DNA of 64,000 bases, from positions 3,544,652 through 3,608,651 of the forward strand of contig NC_063444.1 in NCBI RefSeq assembly GCF_020379485.1. The letters run 5' to 3'. This document shows, piece by piece, positions 45,586-58,731 of the stretch. Below the pieces are notes generated by a model that saw nothing but the letters and a program-made list of their open reading frames with translations, had not been told where the DNA came from and searched no databases. The first letter of the stretch is position 1. Each line of letters opens with the position of its first letter. The translations under genes and the position numbers were made by a program. This DNA is from Brassica napus (lineage: Eukaryota > Streptophyta > Magnoliopsida > Brassicales > Brassicaceae).

Positions 45586-48500
45586 GGCGAGTCCAGGAGA
45601 TGAAGAGCATGATCCAATTCTTGACGATAACAGAGAAGCTGAAGCAATATCTCAAGCTTGTGTTGGTGGTGAGAGAGATATGGCTCCTTCTGCTCCTGGG
45701 CCTTCAATCCAAAGATCTGGCTCTAGACCACAGCTTGATCTGAGCAAAGCTGAAATTCAAGGAAATTTGGAGGAGAGAGATCCCACCATTCTATTGCCTA
45801 ATCAGTCTGATGATATCTCTCATTTGGCACTTGATATTGGTGGTATTGACTCTACATTTGTGTTTCCTTCTGCTTCTTTCAGAATTTTTTCAAGTGATGT
45901 GTTTGAAACTTGTAAAACCATTTAAGTTTATTTGGGACAGGATCTTTGATAAAGTTGCTGTATTTCTCACGGCACGAGGAGGACTACTCAAACGATGATG
46001 ATAAGAGGAAGAGGACCATCAAGGAGAGGTTGGGTATCACCAATGGCAACTTGAGAAGCTATCCTGTTCTTGGTGGTAGACTTCACTTTGTCAAGTTTGA
46101 GACGCATAAAATAAACGAGTGCTTGGATTTTATTCACTCTAAGCAGCTTCATCGCCGAGGTATATTATTGCCTATTTCTCTTCTCATGCCAACCACTAGA
46201 ATGCTGTGCTACTAAATGATTATGCTCAACCAATTGTTGTTTGAATCAATGAATTTAGATCCTTACCCTTGGAGTTCGAAGACCCTGCCTTTGGGGACTG
46301 GTGTTATCAAGGTAATTGGCATTTTGATGCCTTGGTGTGTCTTCTTGTAATGAGATTAGTTGATTATTGCTTGTTTGAACATATGAGTCAGGCGTAAGTG
46401 TGTATCTTACAGGTCACAGGTGGAGGGGCTTATAAATTTGCAGACTTGTTCAAGGAACGTCTAGGCGTTAGTATTGAAAAAGAAGATGAAATGCATTGCC
46501 TCGTCTCTGGAGCTAATTTTTTACTCAAAGTAAGTAAAGACCTTTCTTTATTCAGCATACCTTGTGTCCATTACTAGCATTGCTAAACAGAAACGTGATT
46601 GCAAGCTCTCATTATGTGTGGCCAGCTGATTTGTTTGGTGAAGTTCTCTGTGTGTGTTACATATAAGTTCTGATAAGGCTAATGTCATTATATTCATTTT
46701 AACGTTTTCTCTGCAGGCTATTCGACATGAAGCCTTCACGCACATGGAGGCTGAGAAAGAATTTGTACAGATAGATCCCAACGACTTGTATCCCTATCTT
46801 CTTGTTAACGTTGGTTCTGGTGTCAGCATAATCAAGGTGTTTGTTTACTTTTGCTTTTTTTTTTCATCTATACACTGTTGTGGTTCCTCTAGATTTCACT
46901 GCAAGGCTTTTCAAAGTGCAGGTTGATGGAGAAGGAAAGTTTGAACGTGTGAGTGGGACAAATGTTGGTGGTGGTACCTATTGGGGTTTAGGCAAACTTC
47001 TAACCAAGTGCAAGAGGTTATAATGGATCTGATTTTCTTTAACTGCTTCTTTATCTTCTTTTTCTTCCTATACTTAACAATGTTTTTTTTATGTTTTAGC
47101 TTTGATGAACTGCTAGAACTCAGCCAAAAGGGAGACAATAGTACCATTGACATGCTTGTTGGTGATATTTACGGTGGCATGGATTACTCCAAGGTATGAG
47201 TCTGTTTTTTTTCTGTTTTAAACAAGAATGCTTAATAGTGATTCTCATTAATCAATTATACAGATTGGCCTCTCTGCTTCAACAATAGCTTCTAGTTTTG
47301 GCAAGGCCATCTCTGAAAACAAGGAACTTGAAGATTACAGACCTGAAGATATCTCCTTGTCTCTTTTGCGGATGATCTCATACAACATTGGACAGGTAAT
47401 GAGATCCTGTGTCCAAAGGTTTCACTGTCTCTGTATGTGATAATATTATAGTGTTACTGATTTGTATTTTTCCATGTAGATATCGTATTTGAACGCCCTT
47501 CGCTTTGGGTTAAAACGAATATTCTTTGGAGGATTTTTCATAAGGGGCCATGCATATACCATGGACACAATCTCGTTTGCTGTGCATTTCTGGTAACTTT
47601 CACTTGCAAAACTTGAACCTAGACGTGTTATGTGTAGTCCACTTTAATTTTGGTGTTTTTGATCACACCTCAGGTCGAAAGGTGAGATGCAAGCTATGTT
47701 CTTGAGGCATGAAGGCTTTCTTGGTGCTCTTGGTGCGTTCATGAGCTACGAGAAGCACGGATTGGATGATTTAATGTCTCATCAGTTGGTTGAGAGGTTC
47801 CCAATGGGTGCACCATACACTGGAGGAAATATTCATGGACCACCACTCGGTGATCTTAACGAGAAGGTACTTTACCATTATAGAATATGATGTTCTTGAA
47901 ACTGGATAGTAATTTAATTTTGTCAATTGTTTGATCTTTCACGGCCGAATGATCTTTCCATGCGTGTCTGCCACTAGAATATCTTTAAGAGTCTGGTTTT
48001 GAGCAGAGAATTTATATTATTAGGTATATGTTATGTATAAGCTACTTATCAAATCAATGATCTGCAGAACAATTCGAACTCTGTAAGAATAAACATATTG
48101 TTATTCTTGTATTGATATCATTGCCTGTGCAGTATGCTGATTCTTTCTTAATTTTAAAAAGTATCACTTTTATGTGACAGAACGATTAATAAAAAGCAAG
48201 ATTAAGAATCATAAGTCCTCGTCTATATTATATTCTATTACTCAGGGAGACTGATTTGCTCTATTGATTTCTGGTCATCTATAAAATACAGATAAATCTT
48301 TTCTTTGTTTTACGTTATATATCCATTGACTTTTGAGTACAAGTTGGAATCAGGTGCTCTTACTCCTTTTTTAAACTTTTCTTTCTCTAATTCTAAAGCG
48401 ACATCACTCCAACTAGTTTATAAGTGTTTTGTATTTTAACTCCGGTTTTGGATTTTAAAGTGGGGTCTGCTTTCTCTTGGTTGCTTTCAGATTTCGTGGA

Positions 48501-50683
48501 TGGAGAAGTTTGTGCGTAGAGGGACTGAAATAACTGCGCCTGTACCGATGACTCCATCAAAAACCACTGGCCTTGGAGGGTTTGATGTTCCTTCATCAAG
48601 AGGTAGTCCGCTAAGATCTGACGCCAGTGCTTTAAATATTGGCGTTCTCCATCTTGTGCCCACGCTAGAGGTGTTCCCTTTGCTGGCTGACCCCAAAACG
48701 TAAGTGGAGTGTCCCTGAGTACATATATTTCATGATACTTGAGGCTACACGTTCTTTGTTTGTGTTAAATCGATTTGTTTTACTCCAGGTATGAGCCTAA
48801 CACTATTGACTTATCAGACCAAGGCGAACGAGAGTGAGTAATAACTAATAAGTCGATGCTAATCTTCCAAAACATTGGTTTTATTTTTTGAGACCACTGT
48901 TTTAGATTGTTTATTGTTTTGGTGTATAGGTACTGGCTCAAAGTTCTGTCTGAGCATTTGCCAGACCTCGTTGATACGGTAACTACTAAAAAGTTAACAC
49001 TTAGGAGTTTGATTCCACCTTCTTTTTGGGTGGTAAAGATTCTTTATGGCTCTTTAACACATGATTTTACTTTGATTCTATGGACATGGCTATAGGCTGT
49101 GGCAAGTGAAGGAGGAACTGAGGATGCGAAAAGGCGCGGTGATGCTTTTGCTCGTGCTTTTTCTGCTCACTTGGCAAGGTCTGGCTCATCACACAACAAA
49201 CATAAAATTCAAGAAAATCTTTATTTTTTTGTTGCCTTCGGCTGTGTAGATTGATGGAAGAGCCAGCTGCATATGGAAAGCTGGGGCTAGCAAATCTCTT
49301 GGAACTTAGGGAAGAATGCTTAAGGGAGTTTCAGTTTCTTGATGCCTATAGAAGCATCAAGCAAAGGTAGTATAACACAGTAGTCCTATGATCACTTTCC
49401 TACTTGAGAGTTTCTCTTATGCTCTCTCTCTTTTCTTCGGTATTGATAGGGAGAACGAGGCATCACTTGCTGTTTTACCAGATTTACTAGAGGAGCTTGA
49501 TTCAATGAACGAGGAGGCGAGGTTGCTTACACTAATAGAAGGTGTTCTTGCTGCAAACATATTCGACTGGGGATCTAGAGCATGTGTGGATCTATACCGC
49601 AAAGGAACCATTATTGAGATATACAGAATGAGTCGTAACAAGATGCAGAGACCCTGGAGGGTAAGAGAGACAAGACCACCTATTATTATTTTCCTGAGGT
49701 TACTTATTGTTTTTGCTAATTGTTAGTTTTTAAGCATAAATCAGGTAGATGATTTTGATGCTTTCAAAGAAAGGATGCTTGGGTCTGGAGGTAAGCAGCC
49801 TCATCGACATAAAAGAGCGTTACTCTTTGTTGATAACTCAGGAGCTGATGTCATTCTTGGGATGCTTCCTCTTGCCAGAGAGTTTCTTCGCCGTGGGACT
49901 GAAGTATGTTATCTCTCTCCCTAGCTCTTTCATAAAACCATAGTTGAGAGGAACACTAAACAAATTGTTATTATGCTTCTATAGGTTGTTCTGGTGGCAA
50001 ACTCTCTTCCTGCTCTTAATGATGTGACTGCTATGGAACTTCCTGATATAGTAGCCGGGGCTGCTAAGGTACCGTTGGTTTAATTTTCGATTCATAATCA
50101 TTATGTCATTAACTCTTTTTGGTATTTATTTTGCTCTTGAAGCACTGTGATATCTTGAGGAGAGCTGCAGAAATGGGAGGCTTACTTGTGGATGCGATGG
50201 TGAATCCAGGAGATGGGTCGAAGAAGGATTCAACTTCAGCACCATTGATGGTTGTTGAAAATGGATGTGGAAGTCCTTGCATTGACCTCAGACAAGTCAG
50301 CTCCGAGCTTGCAGCTGCTGCTAAAGAAGCTGATCTTGTATACACTAAACATCTTCTCTGTTTATACTTTGGAAAAACTTTAAAACACTCAGATGAGATA
50401 AGCTTTGGTCATTGTTTGACGGTATTGCAGGTTATTTTGGAAGGTATGGGAAGAGCTCTTCACACAAACTTCAACGCCCAATTCAAATGCGAGTCTCTCA
50501 AGGTTTGAAACCTCAAGTTTTTACTCTAGAATTGCTATTGAAACTCTTGATTGAAACCTTTCTCTTCTTTTCTTTTTGCAGCTAGCAATGGTTAAGAATC
50601 AGAGATTAGCTGACAAGTTGATAAAGGGAAACATATATGACTGTGTTTGCAGATACGAGCCTCCCTCTGTTTCTCAAATGTAA
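45584..50683 (+). CDS. PANK2: Pantothenate kinase 2, with C-terminal DUF89/ARMT-type phosphatase domain
   Basis: Twenty-one exons join in frame to 906 residues (Arabidopsis PANK2, At4g32180, is about 901). Exon starts: 45584, 45941, 46259, 46413, 46717, 46922, 47100, 47264, 47480, 47674, 48491, 48789, 48930, 49096, 49250, 49450, 49745, 49985, 50143, 50431, 50582. The N-terminal type II pantothenate kinase has the phosphate loop LALDIGGSLIKLLYFSRHE, VTGGGAYKF, NVGSGVSIIK, GGGTYWGLGKLL and FFGGFFIRGHAYTMDTISFA. It catalyses the first step of coenzyme A synthesis. The C-terminal DUF89 domain has the metal-site text LLFVDNSGADVILGMLPLAR and EGMGRALHTNFNAQFKCESL, expected to hydrolyse 4'-phosphopantetheine or damaged forms. 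The start codon lies at the end of an (AT)n tract. The intron between 47866 and 48491 is long. Confidence 0.95.
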
Positions 50684-51022
50684 CCAAACTGAAAAGCGAA
50701 CCAAGAACTGAATCGAGTTGTAATACAATTTAAGGACCAAGGTTTGAGGATTGATAATGCAAATACAATAATACAAACAAACATACGCAATAGTCAATAC
50801 GCATGTTTTTGCTTATGTACTTATCAAAAGGGGGTGTGTTCAAATGTGTGTATATAACATATATATATTGATTACACAGCTTCAACTAATTTTGCTTCTC
50901 CAAGAGAGAGACCGTTTTGTAATAGAAAGCGACCAGTCCTTTCATAAAAAGAAGATAAAAATTGGCAGTTCTCGTTTTGAACTCTATTCTCAGGACAAAG
51001 CCAACTATTATGATTATAGTAC
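50684..51022. other. Convergent 3' spacer between PANK2 and EREL1
   Basis: 339 bp shared by the 3' ends of two tail-to-tail genes. It probably contains both 3' UTRs; no other feature is seen. Confidence 0.6.
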
Positions 51023-54000
51023 CTATATGTTCAGTGTTTCCGTTGATGCCTCCTCTTTCTCGTCACCATTTTCCTCGTTCACCACATCTTCGGTTTTCTT
51101 TACGTCTTTTTGGAGAGCACGAAGCATTGCAGAGTTCACCTGTTTTCTCAATTTGGCATTCTCAACAAAGATGTTTGCTAATATTTTCCTTAGCTCGTCC
51201 TCCATGATTCTTGTTTCAGCATCGATGCTGAGAGATTTATCAATGTCTTGAGCAGCTTCATCGAACCCGGCAAGCAGCTGAGCCTGAAAATGGCCACCAT
51301 TGTTAAAACTTGTAAAATGCAACCCGCAGCAGTGTTACAAACAAGGTTTTCTTAGCAATGCTGCAGCCAAAAACTAACTACCTTACACTAACAAATTAAC
51401 TTCATCCTGATGCATACATATATCAAAGACGCAGTGAAAAGCAACTCCTACTAGAAGAAACCATGGATGTGACTGGGTAAACTAAGTTGGGAATTTTAAA
51501 AGTAGATAAAGCAGAGATGCAGCAATACCTCCTCAATTTGATCATCAGATATTGATAGCAAACGCAAAGCATCTGATACTGTAGTTGAGTCCTCTATAAA
51601 GTTACCATTTCCGTCAGTTGACAAATTCAAGTTGTACTCTTTAAGCCGGTCGTGGAGAATTCTGCAGTCACTAAGCAACTTTTTCCTACCAGATACCGTG
51701 TTCTCAAGTAGTTTTCTCTCATGTTCAAGTAGTTTCTGAAAAGTGAAACATGTTCCAGGCTCAGTAAACTCCACAAACCCATGGTGCTGCCAAATTAGAA
51801 AATATATATAATACTATAGGAGCCAGAAATTACCTCCGCTTCAGTTTTATCTATCAAAGATTGAGTCAGCTCCTTTTCTAGTTCCACATGAGAACGCCTC
51901 AGAGATTTGACCTCTTTGACCAGAACTTTAATATCTGCTTTTGATTTTGCCTCTAACTCCTCATATCGTCTGGAGAGATCCTCCAGTTGTTGGTTTCTGG
52001 CATCCAATTCTTTTGACAAAACATGTCTCTCAGAAATACTTGACTGTTCAGTGGGTTCTGCATGTGAGCTCCCATCCTGTTGAAATGATTTGAATCAGCG
52101 TGCTTCTCTATGATAGGGAAATTATGTACGTCTATGCGAACCAGTTTGGTTGCAGATATAATTCAATAGACATGTGACTATGACTATTTCAAATCATACC
52201 TCTCTCGATTTTAACTTCATTTCCATCTCGTAGGATTTTTGTCTAAGTTCTTGCATATCCCACTGCATCTGAGTAAATCTTTCCCTCTCGGTCATAATAG
52301 CTTGCTCCAAATTCTCTTTGCTTCTCTGCTTAGTAGTTTCAAGCTCCCCTTCTAGATCATTAACCTGCACAGTACAAGAAGATTACAACACTACCATTCG
52401 CTTCAAAGAAAAAAAAGGATAAGAACCAGATGTTTATAACCAAAAATGAAAAGAAACATAAACACACAGAATTCATAGTTACTTTTCTTATTGTACCTTT
52501 TTGTTCAGGTATTCTTTGACCGCTATCTCTTGATTTAGTCTTGCTATAAGATCCTCCATATCTGTTTTTGCATTGACAAGTCTCTCATTCGTGGCTAACA
52601 TAATCTTGTTCAATTTCTTACGCAGTTCCAGTGGAAGAACTATTTGTGCACTACCCTGCCTCTCCGGGTTACAAACAAGTCCAGTTCCAAGCGATGCACC
52701 CGCACCTCGGTGCAGATCCAGGTGGCTATCACTGCTTGAACTTAGGAGACCAGATGTTGATGTCTCACCGGTGTGTAGAGAAAACCCGTCAGCACTCTCA
52801 AAAGAAAGATTTCTATCATGCATAACTGAGTGAGCTAACGGTTCTGGTTCAGAGAGAAGTCGTGAGCAATTATTAGCTAGAAGTGCACCTTTAGAAGCAT
52901 TTCCATTATACACATCTTTCCCTGGGATATTATTGACATATCTTGATCGAACTTTATGTTTGGGAAAGTCTTCAAGCTGATCTAGAATAGTTTGGCTCAT
53001 TGAAAGTCCCTCGTCAATGTTGGACATGCTTAAGTTAAGTATCTTCTCCATTGGATTTGTTACTTCTTCATCCAGAGTTAGATCCTCAGTACCAATTTCA
53101 GAAACATCATCCTGTCCTAAACTTGGAGATCCAAACTCAGACGTTTCATAAGCAGTATCACTGCCATAGTCAGATGTGAGAGAAGAACCGCCGCCAGTCT
53201 GAAACAAGCTCAAACTTGGGTGAACCATTGGTGACGAACTTGTGCTATTTTTATCATTAGTGGCATCAGAAGCATTCTGATCGACATCTTGGCATGCTGA
53301 AATGAAACATCACGTTAGACTCTTATGACATGTAACAGGATTTACCAATGCACGGCTTAAGAGCATAGTGTTTTAGATCATACCAGACCTAGCAGCAGCT
53401 TCCAGTTCAAGAAAGGATGCAACTACGACACTTCTTGCGAATTCTATATCCGATAATAGCTTCGTTATCCACTCCTCAAGAGAGCACCTTCTCTGCAACA
53501 AGGTGACAGCTATCACTTGCGAAACAGATACTTTACATGAATAATTTTATGCTCAGTACATGGCTTTCCTCATATTTACACATTTGCAATATTCGTGCTT
53601 AAAGGGAAATAAATAGGACAAAAACAGAGGAAACTGAGAGTAACAGCAGTTCGTAAGTGACCTAATGCAGTTAGTCCCAGGAAAACTACATACCTCTTCT
53701 AACAATGCTCTACTTTTCATACGTAACAGCCCTTTGGGTGGAGCTGATGGAAAACTCTTTCTGGGAAATTCTCTTTTAAGCTGAAAGGAAGACATGAATG
53801 TGCATACGCCGTCAAGCACATTGCAGTTAATCAATATCGTTGAGAAGTGAAAAAAAAAACAGAGATTTGGATAGGGCGATTATAAAAGAGAACAATTTCT
53901 TACATCCGTCAATAGCTTTAGAAAATCATTAAACCTTCTCAGCACTCCCCGCATTGTAGTCACACCTTCAGGGGATTGCACACTTATCTGAACCCTGTAA

Positions 54001-54698
54001 AACTGTTCCTCTAAAATGTTACATACGTAAGTAAAGTTCAACTAAATATTGGAATAATTTAAGACATGCACACAACAACAAAATTCTTCAGCTGCAATAA
54101 AAAAAAAGGCACACGACAGTAAATAATTTATGAAGAACAAGAAACAAATATATCATTGTTCATGTTAATGTTTATTCATCCAGAGACTTTCAAAATATGG
54201 GTTGACATAACCAGTTCAGTAAACACTGCAAAAGTATGCACTTGAAAGAGATAAAACAGTGGAGATTTAAGTTATTTTCAATTACCACAACAGGATCTGA
54301 ATTTCTTGATTTAGGAAGGACAACCCATGAAGGTATCGTAACACAATAACTCCATCCGGTTCGAGGGTCATGAGGCCAAACAGTATCTCTACCACTCTGC
54401 ACAAAATTAAATAAAAAAATATCATTGCCTTGAAGTCTCCATACATATATGAAGGGAATCACCAATTGTACGAAGTAGCTTCAGCTAATAGTTAGGAATC
54501 TACCCGTGGACTTAGTAGCTAAACTATTCACAATTCTCTCAAGTCCTAAACGGGATTCAGCAGACATAGCAAGAACAAAGGATGCAGAAATCGAGCAACA
54601 GCACTAACCCATTTGCGAGGGGGAGGACTCCAATCCATCCCCAACGGAAGCGGCGACGTTCCGTCATGCCTGTGTTTCGGCGGACTCCGTCTCTGCAT
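51023..54698 (-). CDS. EREL1: PX-domain endosomal protein EREL1 (At4g32160-like)
   Basis: Ten exons (54698-54609, 54396-54286, 54002-53904, 53780-53694, 53492-53384, 53296-52497, 52364-52200, 52076-51834, 51735-51529, 51283-51023) join in frame to 723 residues, the length recalled for Arabidopsis At4g32160. A PX domain spans about residues 30-150 ([64 protein letters not shown]) and should bind PI3P on endosomes. The middle is acidic and Ser-rich ([15 protein letters not shown]). The C-terminal half is coiled coil ([38 protein letters not shown]) and ends in an acidic tail. EREX, EREL1 and EREL2 are plant RAB5 effectors for transport of storage proteins to vacuoles. The acceptor of exon 9 is the least certain: a second AG lies 51 bp upstream. 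Confidence 0.92.
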
Positions 54699-54865
54699 CG
54701 TCTCCACCAAACTCTACCTACTTCTCTCCAGATTCCGATCAAATCCAATCGGAGACGCGATCGAGCGTTAATTTTCCCGATCGAAATTAGGCAAACTCCA
54801 AACGGGAATCTGAGGAAGAGATCGAGGAGTAGGGTTTATGAGGATGGTCAGATCGAGGTGGAATT

Positions 54866-54888
54866 GAGAGAGAGAGAGAGAGAGAGAG
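54866..54888. repeat. (GA)n microsatellite in EREL1 5' region
   Basis: A GA run lies about 170-190 bp upstream of the EREL1 start codon, in its likely leader (CT-rich on the gene strand). Confidence 0.85.
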
Positions 54889-55261
54889 GGAGAGGAGAAG
54901 GGAGCAGATGGCGTCTCTCGGGGTCTTCTCTTCCTCTGGTTCAATTTCCACGGACCACGGCGATAACGGCGGTGTCGTCTTCTTTAACGGAAAATCCGAG
55001 AGGATACCACGTCATCTGACGGAGGCGCCAATTCTACCGTTACCGTGTATATATATATGTGTCCCCACACCCCCCCACCTTCTTCCCGTGAGATTCGGTT
55101 TGGGTTATGTGACTCGTGAACCACGTTTTGGGTTTTATGAATTGCGTTGTTTATCGAAGGCTGAGTTTTGTTGGGCTTAGCCTCATTGGTTTTCATTTAG
55201 AACCAAAACTGGCTTTTTATTTTTTTTGGTTTATCTTGGCTGGAAACACATCTCCACTTCT
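54889..55261. other. EREL1 promoter region
   Basis: Contains GC-rich sequence next to the leader, a short (TA)n tract near 55047-55060 and AT-rich spacer. Its distal edge is the 5' target-site duplication of the retroposon. Confidence 0.45.
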
Positions 55262-56040
55262 TTTTTTTTCCAACTGAAATTTTATTAAAAGGGACAAAGT
55301 ACAAACAGACGAACCCCAAAAACAAATATTACACAAAGAGGTCCAACAAACATGCAAACTACACTTTACAAAACTATGGGCCGTAAGCCCATATAAAACG
55401 CCCGTTGAGGAAGAAGGCGACACGTCGCCCACCAGATGTCTGATCGCCCAGCGATCAATGGACACGCGTCAAGGCACGGGTCACCATCTTCCACCGGAAC
55501 CAGAGGTTAGACACGACGGAACTCCACCGTCAGCGGAGATGAACCAAAGGAGAACCGTTCAACGGAACCGTCTTCACAGAAACTCGACCCGAGGCATCAG
55601 TCTGGGGGATCTACGAATCACAAGAGAAACTTCAATCGCCTTCAATCGATCCAAAAAGTCTCCAACTTTTTTGCATGAACGAACTGGCTTCTTTAAAGAT
55701 AAAAGTAAGCTTGAAGAAGCAAAAGCCCAAACAATTAGGGAGAAAGAAATATCAGAGGATTGGAAGGAGAGGTATCTGAGACAGAGAAGCTCAAGAGTCG
55801 CAGATCAAACGGCGGAGAAAAGACCTCGAAGATAGCCGGCAAAAACAGCCCGAAAATAGCCCGCGAAAACAGTGCTTAGGAAGTCACCGTCTTCCGGAAA
55901 CATAAGCCGACAAAGCCAACGCTAAAAGAACCACCGCTTCTCGGAGTCGAAAACCCAACGGACTGGATACAAGCCAGAAAGGAAACCGGCGTATGGTTTC
56001 ATCTCATCACTATAGAGAGGGAACCTTATCACAAAGACTT
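55262..56040 (-). mobile_element. Poly-A retroposon inserted in minus orientation (779 bp)
   Basis: Perfect 15-bp direct repeats CACATCTCCACTTCT flank it (55247-55261 and 56041-56055). It starts with a T-run on the plus strand, the complement of a 3' A-tail, followed by the complement of a LINE-like end (CTTTTAATAAAATTTCAGTT then GG). The opposite end is GC-rich with CCGGAAGACGG-type text, similar in style to the retroposons at 25.7-27.5 kb but not the same sequence. No long frame in the element's own orientation was recognised, so it is probably a non-autonomous or internally deleted LINE derivative. It separates the divergent EREL1 and VAMP711 promoters. Confidence 0.8.
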
Positions 56041-56055
56041 CACATCTCCACTTCT

Positions 56056-56443
56056 AAAATTCAAGTGGGTATAAATGATGAGATCATCAAACTTAATTTC
56101 AAAGGATTTGGTGAAATAAGATAACAAAAAAAAATTCAGATGCTCGGAATATTTTATATTTATGATTTTCAGTTTTTTAATATGTGTACAAAAAACTGAA
56201 ATCATTCAAAACTTAATTTGTTAAATTTCTTTTTGTTATTTATAAGATAATAAATATATTTTTCTTGTCAGCAGATAATATATAGTATATGATATAAATA
56301 ATATATAGTATATGATATAAATATATTTTTTATTTTTATAATATTTACTTATTCAGAAATGAGAATGTAAAATCTGTAGCTATCCTAAAAATTTAATATT
56401 TTCAAATCTGACAAAGGCGAAAAGGTCTCTCCAGCTAAACTCC

Positions 56444-56474
<31 letters not shown>

Positions 56475-56640
56475 TTCAATCATCTGCAGAGCAGAGAGGT
56501 GATAGGCTAATTGGCTCTCCTTTCTCTCTGATTGATCTGGCGATTCGTCTGCCTCGCTCGGTTTCCGCGGGAAACCTTCTTCGTTGACCTTCCTTTCCCC
56601 TCTCTCTCTTACGCGTGCGTCGCCCTTTGTTGATTCCGTC
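56056..56640. other. VAMP711 promoter and leader
   Basis: AT-rich to 56400, with a short duplicated ATAATATATAGTATATGATA word at 56276-56320. A (GA)n tract at 56451-56474 and CT-rich leader follow, up to the VAMP711 start codon. Confidence 0.5.
56451..56474. repeat. (GA)n microsatellite in VAMP711 leader region
   Basis: Twelve GA units lie about 170-190 bp upstream of the VAMP711 start codon, likely within or just before the transcribed leader. Confidence 0.9.
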
Positions 56641-57593
56641 ATGGCGATTCTGTACGCGCTGGTGGCGCGTGGGACGGTGGTGCTCGCGGAGTTCACCGCG
56701 ACGTCCACGAACGCGAGCACGATCGCCAAGCAGATCCTGGAGAAGGTCCATGGGAACAACAACGACAGCAACGTCTCCTACTCTCAGGACCGCTACGTCT
56801 TCCACGTTAAACGCACCGATGGCCTCACCGTCCTCTGTATGGCCGAGGAAACCGCCGGCCGTACGTCCTCCTCCTATGAACTAAAGTTTTGATCTTTCGT
56901 GAAACTGAATTTCAAAGTTTTAATCTTTTATGTATTTGATATGTCTGATTCGAATATTCTATGAACTAAAGTTTTGTTTTTTTTGTATGGTAATAATATC
57001 TCAGGGAGGATTCCGTTTACGTTTCTGGAAGATATTCACCAGAGGTTCGTGAGGACTTACGGCAGAGCAGTTCATACAGCGCAAGCTTACGCCATGAACG
57101 ACGAGTTCTCTAGAGTTCTTAGTCAGCAGATTGAGTATTACTCTAATGATCCCAACGCCGACAGGATTAATCGGATTAAGGGTGAAATGAGTCAGGTCCT
57201 GAGTTTCTCTTATTACTAAGATTGTATATACGTGTCCTTTTACGCTGACATACAACATTCTTGTAGGTGCGGGATGTCATGATAGAGAACATTGACAAAG
57301 TGCTAGATAGAGGTGAACGCTTGGAGCTACTCGTCGACAAAACCGCCACTATGCAAGGGAATACATTCCGTTTCAGGAAGCAAGCTCGCCGTTTCAGAAG
57401 CACCGTGTGGTGGAGAAATTGCAAGCTCACGTATGTTTCTTTTCATGTAACTTTTGGATGTTGCATGAATCGAAGATTGTTACTAACTGTGTTTTCTTCT
57501 TGCAGGTTCCTTTTAATACTTGTACTACTGGTGATCATATACATTGCCGTGGCCTTTGTCTGCCACGGACCTCTTCTACCATCTTGCATTTAA
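56641..57593 (+). CDS. VAMP711: Vacuolar R-SNARE VAMP711 (At4g32150-like)
   Basis: Four exons (56641-56860, 57005-57195, 57267-57430, 57506-57593) give 220 residues (Arabidopsis VAMP711 has 219). An N-terminal longin domain (MAILYALVARGTVVLAEFTA, RIPFTFLEDIHQRFVRTYGR) precedes a VAMP-type SNARE helix (VRDVMIENIDKVLDRGERLE, LLVDKTATMQGNTFRFRKQA). Its central zero-layer arginine is in LDRGERLE. A C-terminal membrane anchor follows (LILVLLVIIYIAVAFVC) with a few lumenal residues. VAMP71 proteins drive fusion at the vacuole with Qa/Qb/Qc SNAREs and the HOPS complex; in Arabidopsis they also affect stomatal closure and salt or drought responses. A (GA)n leader tract lies upstream. Confidence 0.95.
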
Positions 57594-58275
57594 GTAAGTT
57601 GCATCTGCCTCTTAAGGAACCTTGGTCGTGTGCTTGTCGCTGTTATTTTGTCTGCTACTCTGATTTCGATCCTTATGTTTAAAAAATGTTCGTCTTACAC
57701 TCTCACCTATATGGAAGTATTCTTATTTTATAGAGCAATGTGAAAGCTCATTGCTTTGCGATTGCAAGCTGTGTGTGAATTTGTGCTGTCATCATGTTCT
57801 ATAACTTTTGGTGAGAAATGAACAGGCTTGCTTTGTTTATACAAGTTTTTGTAGTCATTGTGTTATTTATGTTTGCCAACACCAACTTCTAAAGACTTTG
57901 TAAGGTATCGCTCAAAATATTTTCCAAATAAATGAGACACACACAGTCACACACCAAAAGCCTTTTAGAATAAAGCTTTGGTTGACGGAAACAAATGCGA
58001 AAACATACATATGAAAAGGTTTATTTGTGGAAGAAATATATACGTAGAAGGAAAAGCTGATGACAATTGCTTTAAAATGTCTGAATTGCAGTGCATCCCT
58101 GCAAAAATGATTCAGCTTTTAAATGTACAAGGATGTTCCAAATATGAATGATGCCAAGTTGCAAACGCAGTCCATTTTCCCTAATATGATCAAAACGTTC
58201 ACCTCTCATTCTTTGATTCTGTAATAATGTTTACAACTTTCTGTTCTTTTAATTTAAGCTATATAGCCTACCTAT
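57594..58275. other. VAMP711 3' region
   Basis: 3' UTR and spacer. No gene is visible. Confidence 0.45.
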
Positions 58276-58523
58276 CAGGGCCGTGCCTGACTTTTTTGGG
58301 TCCCCAAGCACAAAATATATTTTTGGCCCTTCAATTACTTATCATAGAAAAAAATTAAAATTTATGGGACAAAAAATTGAACCTCCAACCCTTTGTAGGA
58401 AAGAATTGGACAAAGACCTGTAGAACTAACCACACTTTGTTAAAAAACTTGGCCCTTAAAATAGTTATACACATCAGGACCCCAAGCATGTGCTTGATCA
58501 ACCTATAGTCAAGCACGGCCCTG
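58276..58523. mobile_element. Non-autonomous hAT-type element (248 bp) with 8-bp target duplication
   Basis: Sixteen-bp terminal inverted repeats: CAGGGCCGTGCCTGAC at the left and the complement of CAGGGCCGTGCTTGAC at the right. The perfect 8-bp direct repeats CTACCTAT flank it (58268-58275 and 58524-58531). Between the ends are GGGTCCCCAAGC and GACCCCAAGC-type words common in plant hAT MITEs. No transposase. Confidence 0.88.
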
Positions 58524-58731
58524 CTACCTATACATACGTAGATATTACGATTTATTAAATTATCGTTGCACCAAATAAATGAATAAAAAGTCAGTTCACT
58601 ATATAAACTATTTAACTAAAACGTGAATGTTTTTTCTTACACAAACATAAAAATACTCATATTCTTCTATCACAAACAGAGAGAATAAATAGTTTCCTGG
58701 TGCTCAAGAATTTGCGTTTGTGTTTTTTCAG

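Noticed and set aside
54582..55019. A 145-codon plus-strand frame
   Set aside because: It is antisense to the first exon and leader of EREL1 and includes the (GA)n tract; no independent support.
55458..55835. A 125-codon plus-strand frame
   Set aside because: It lies inside the poly-A retroposon, opposite to the element's orientation, and has no domain.
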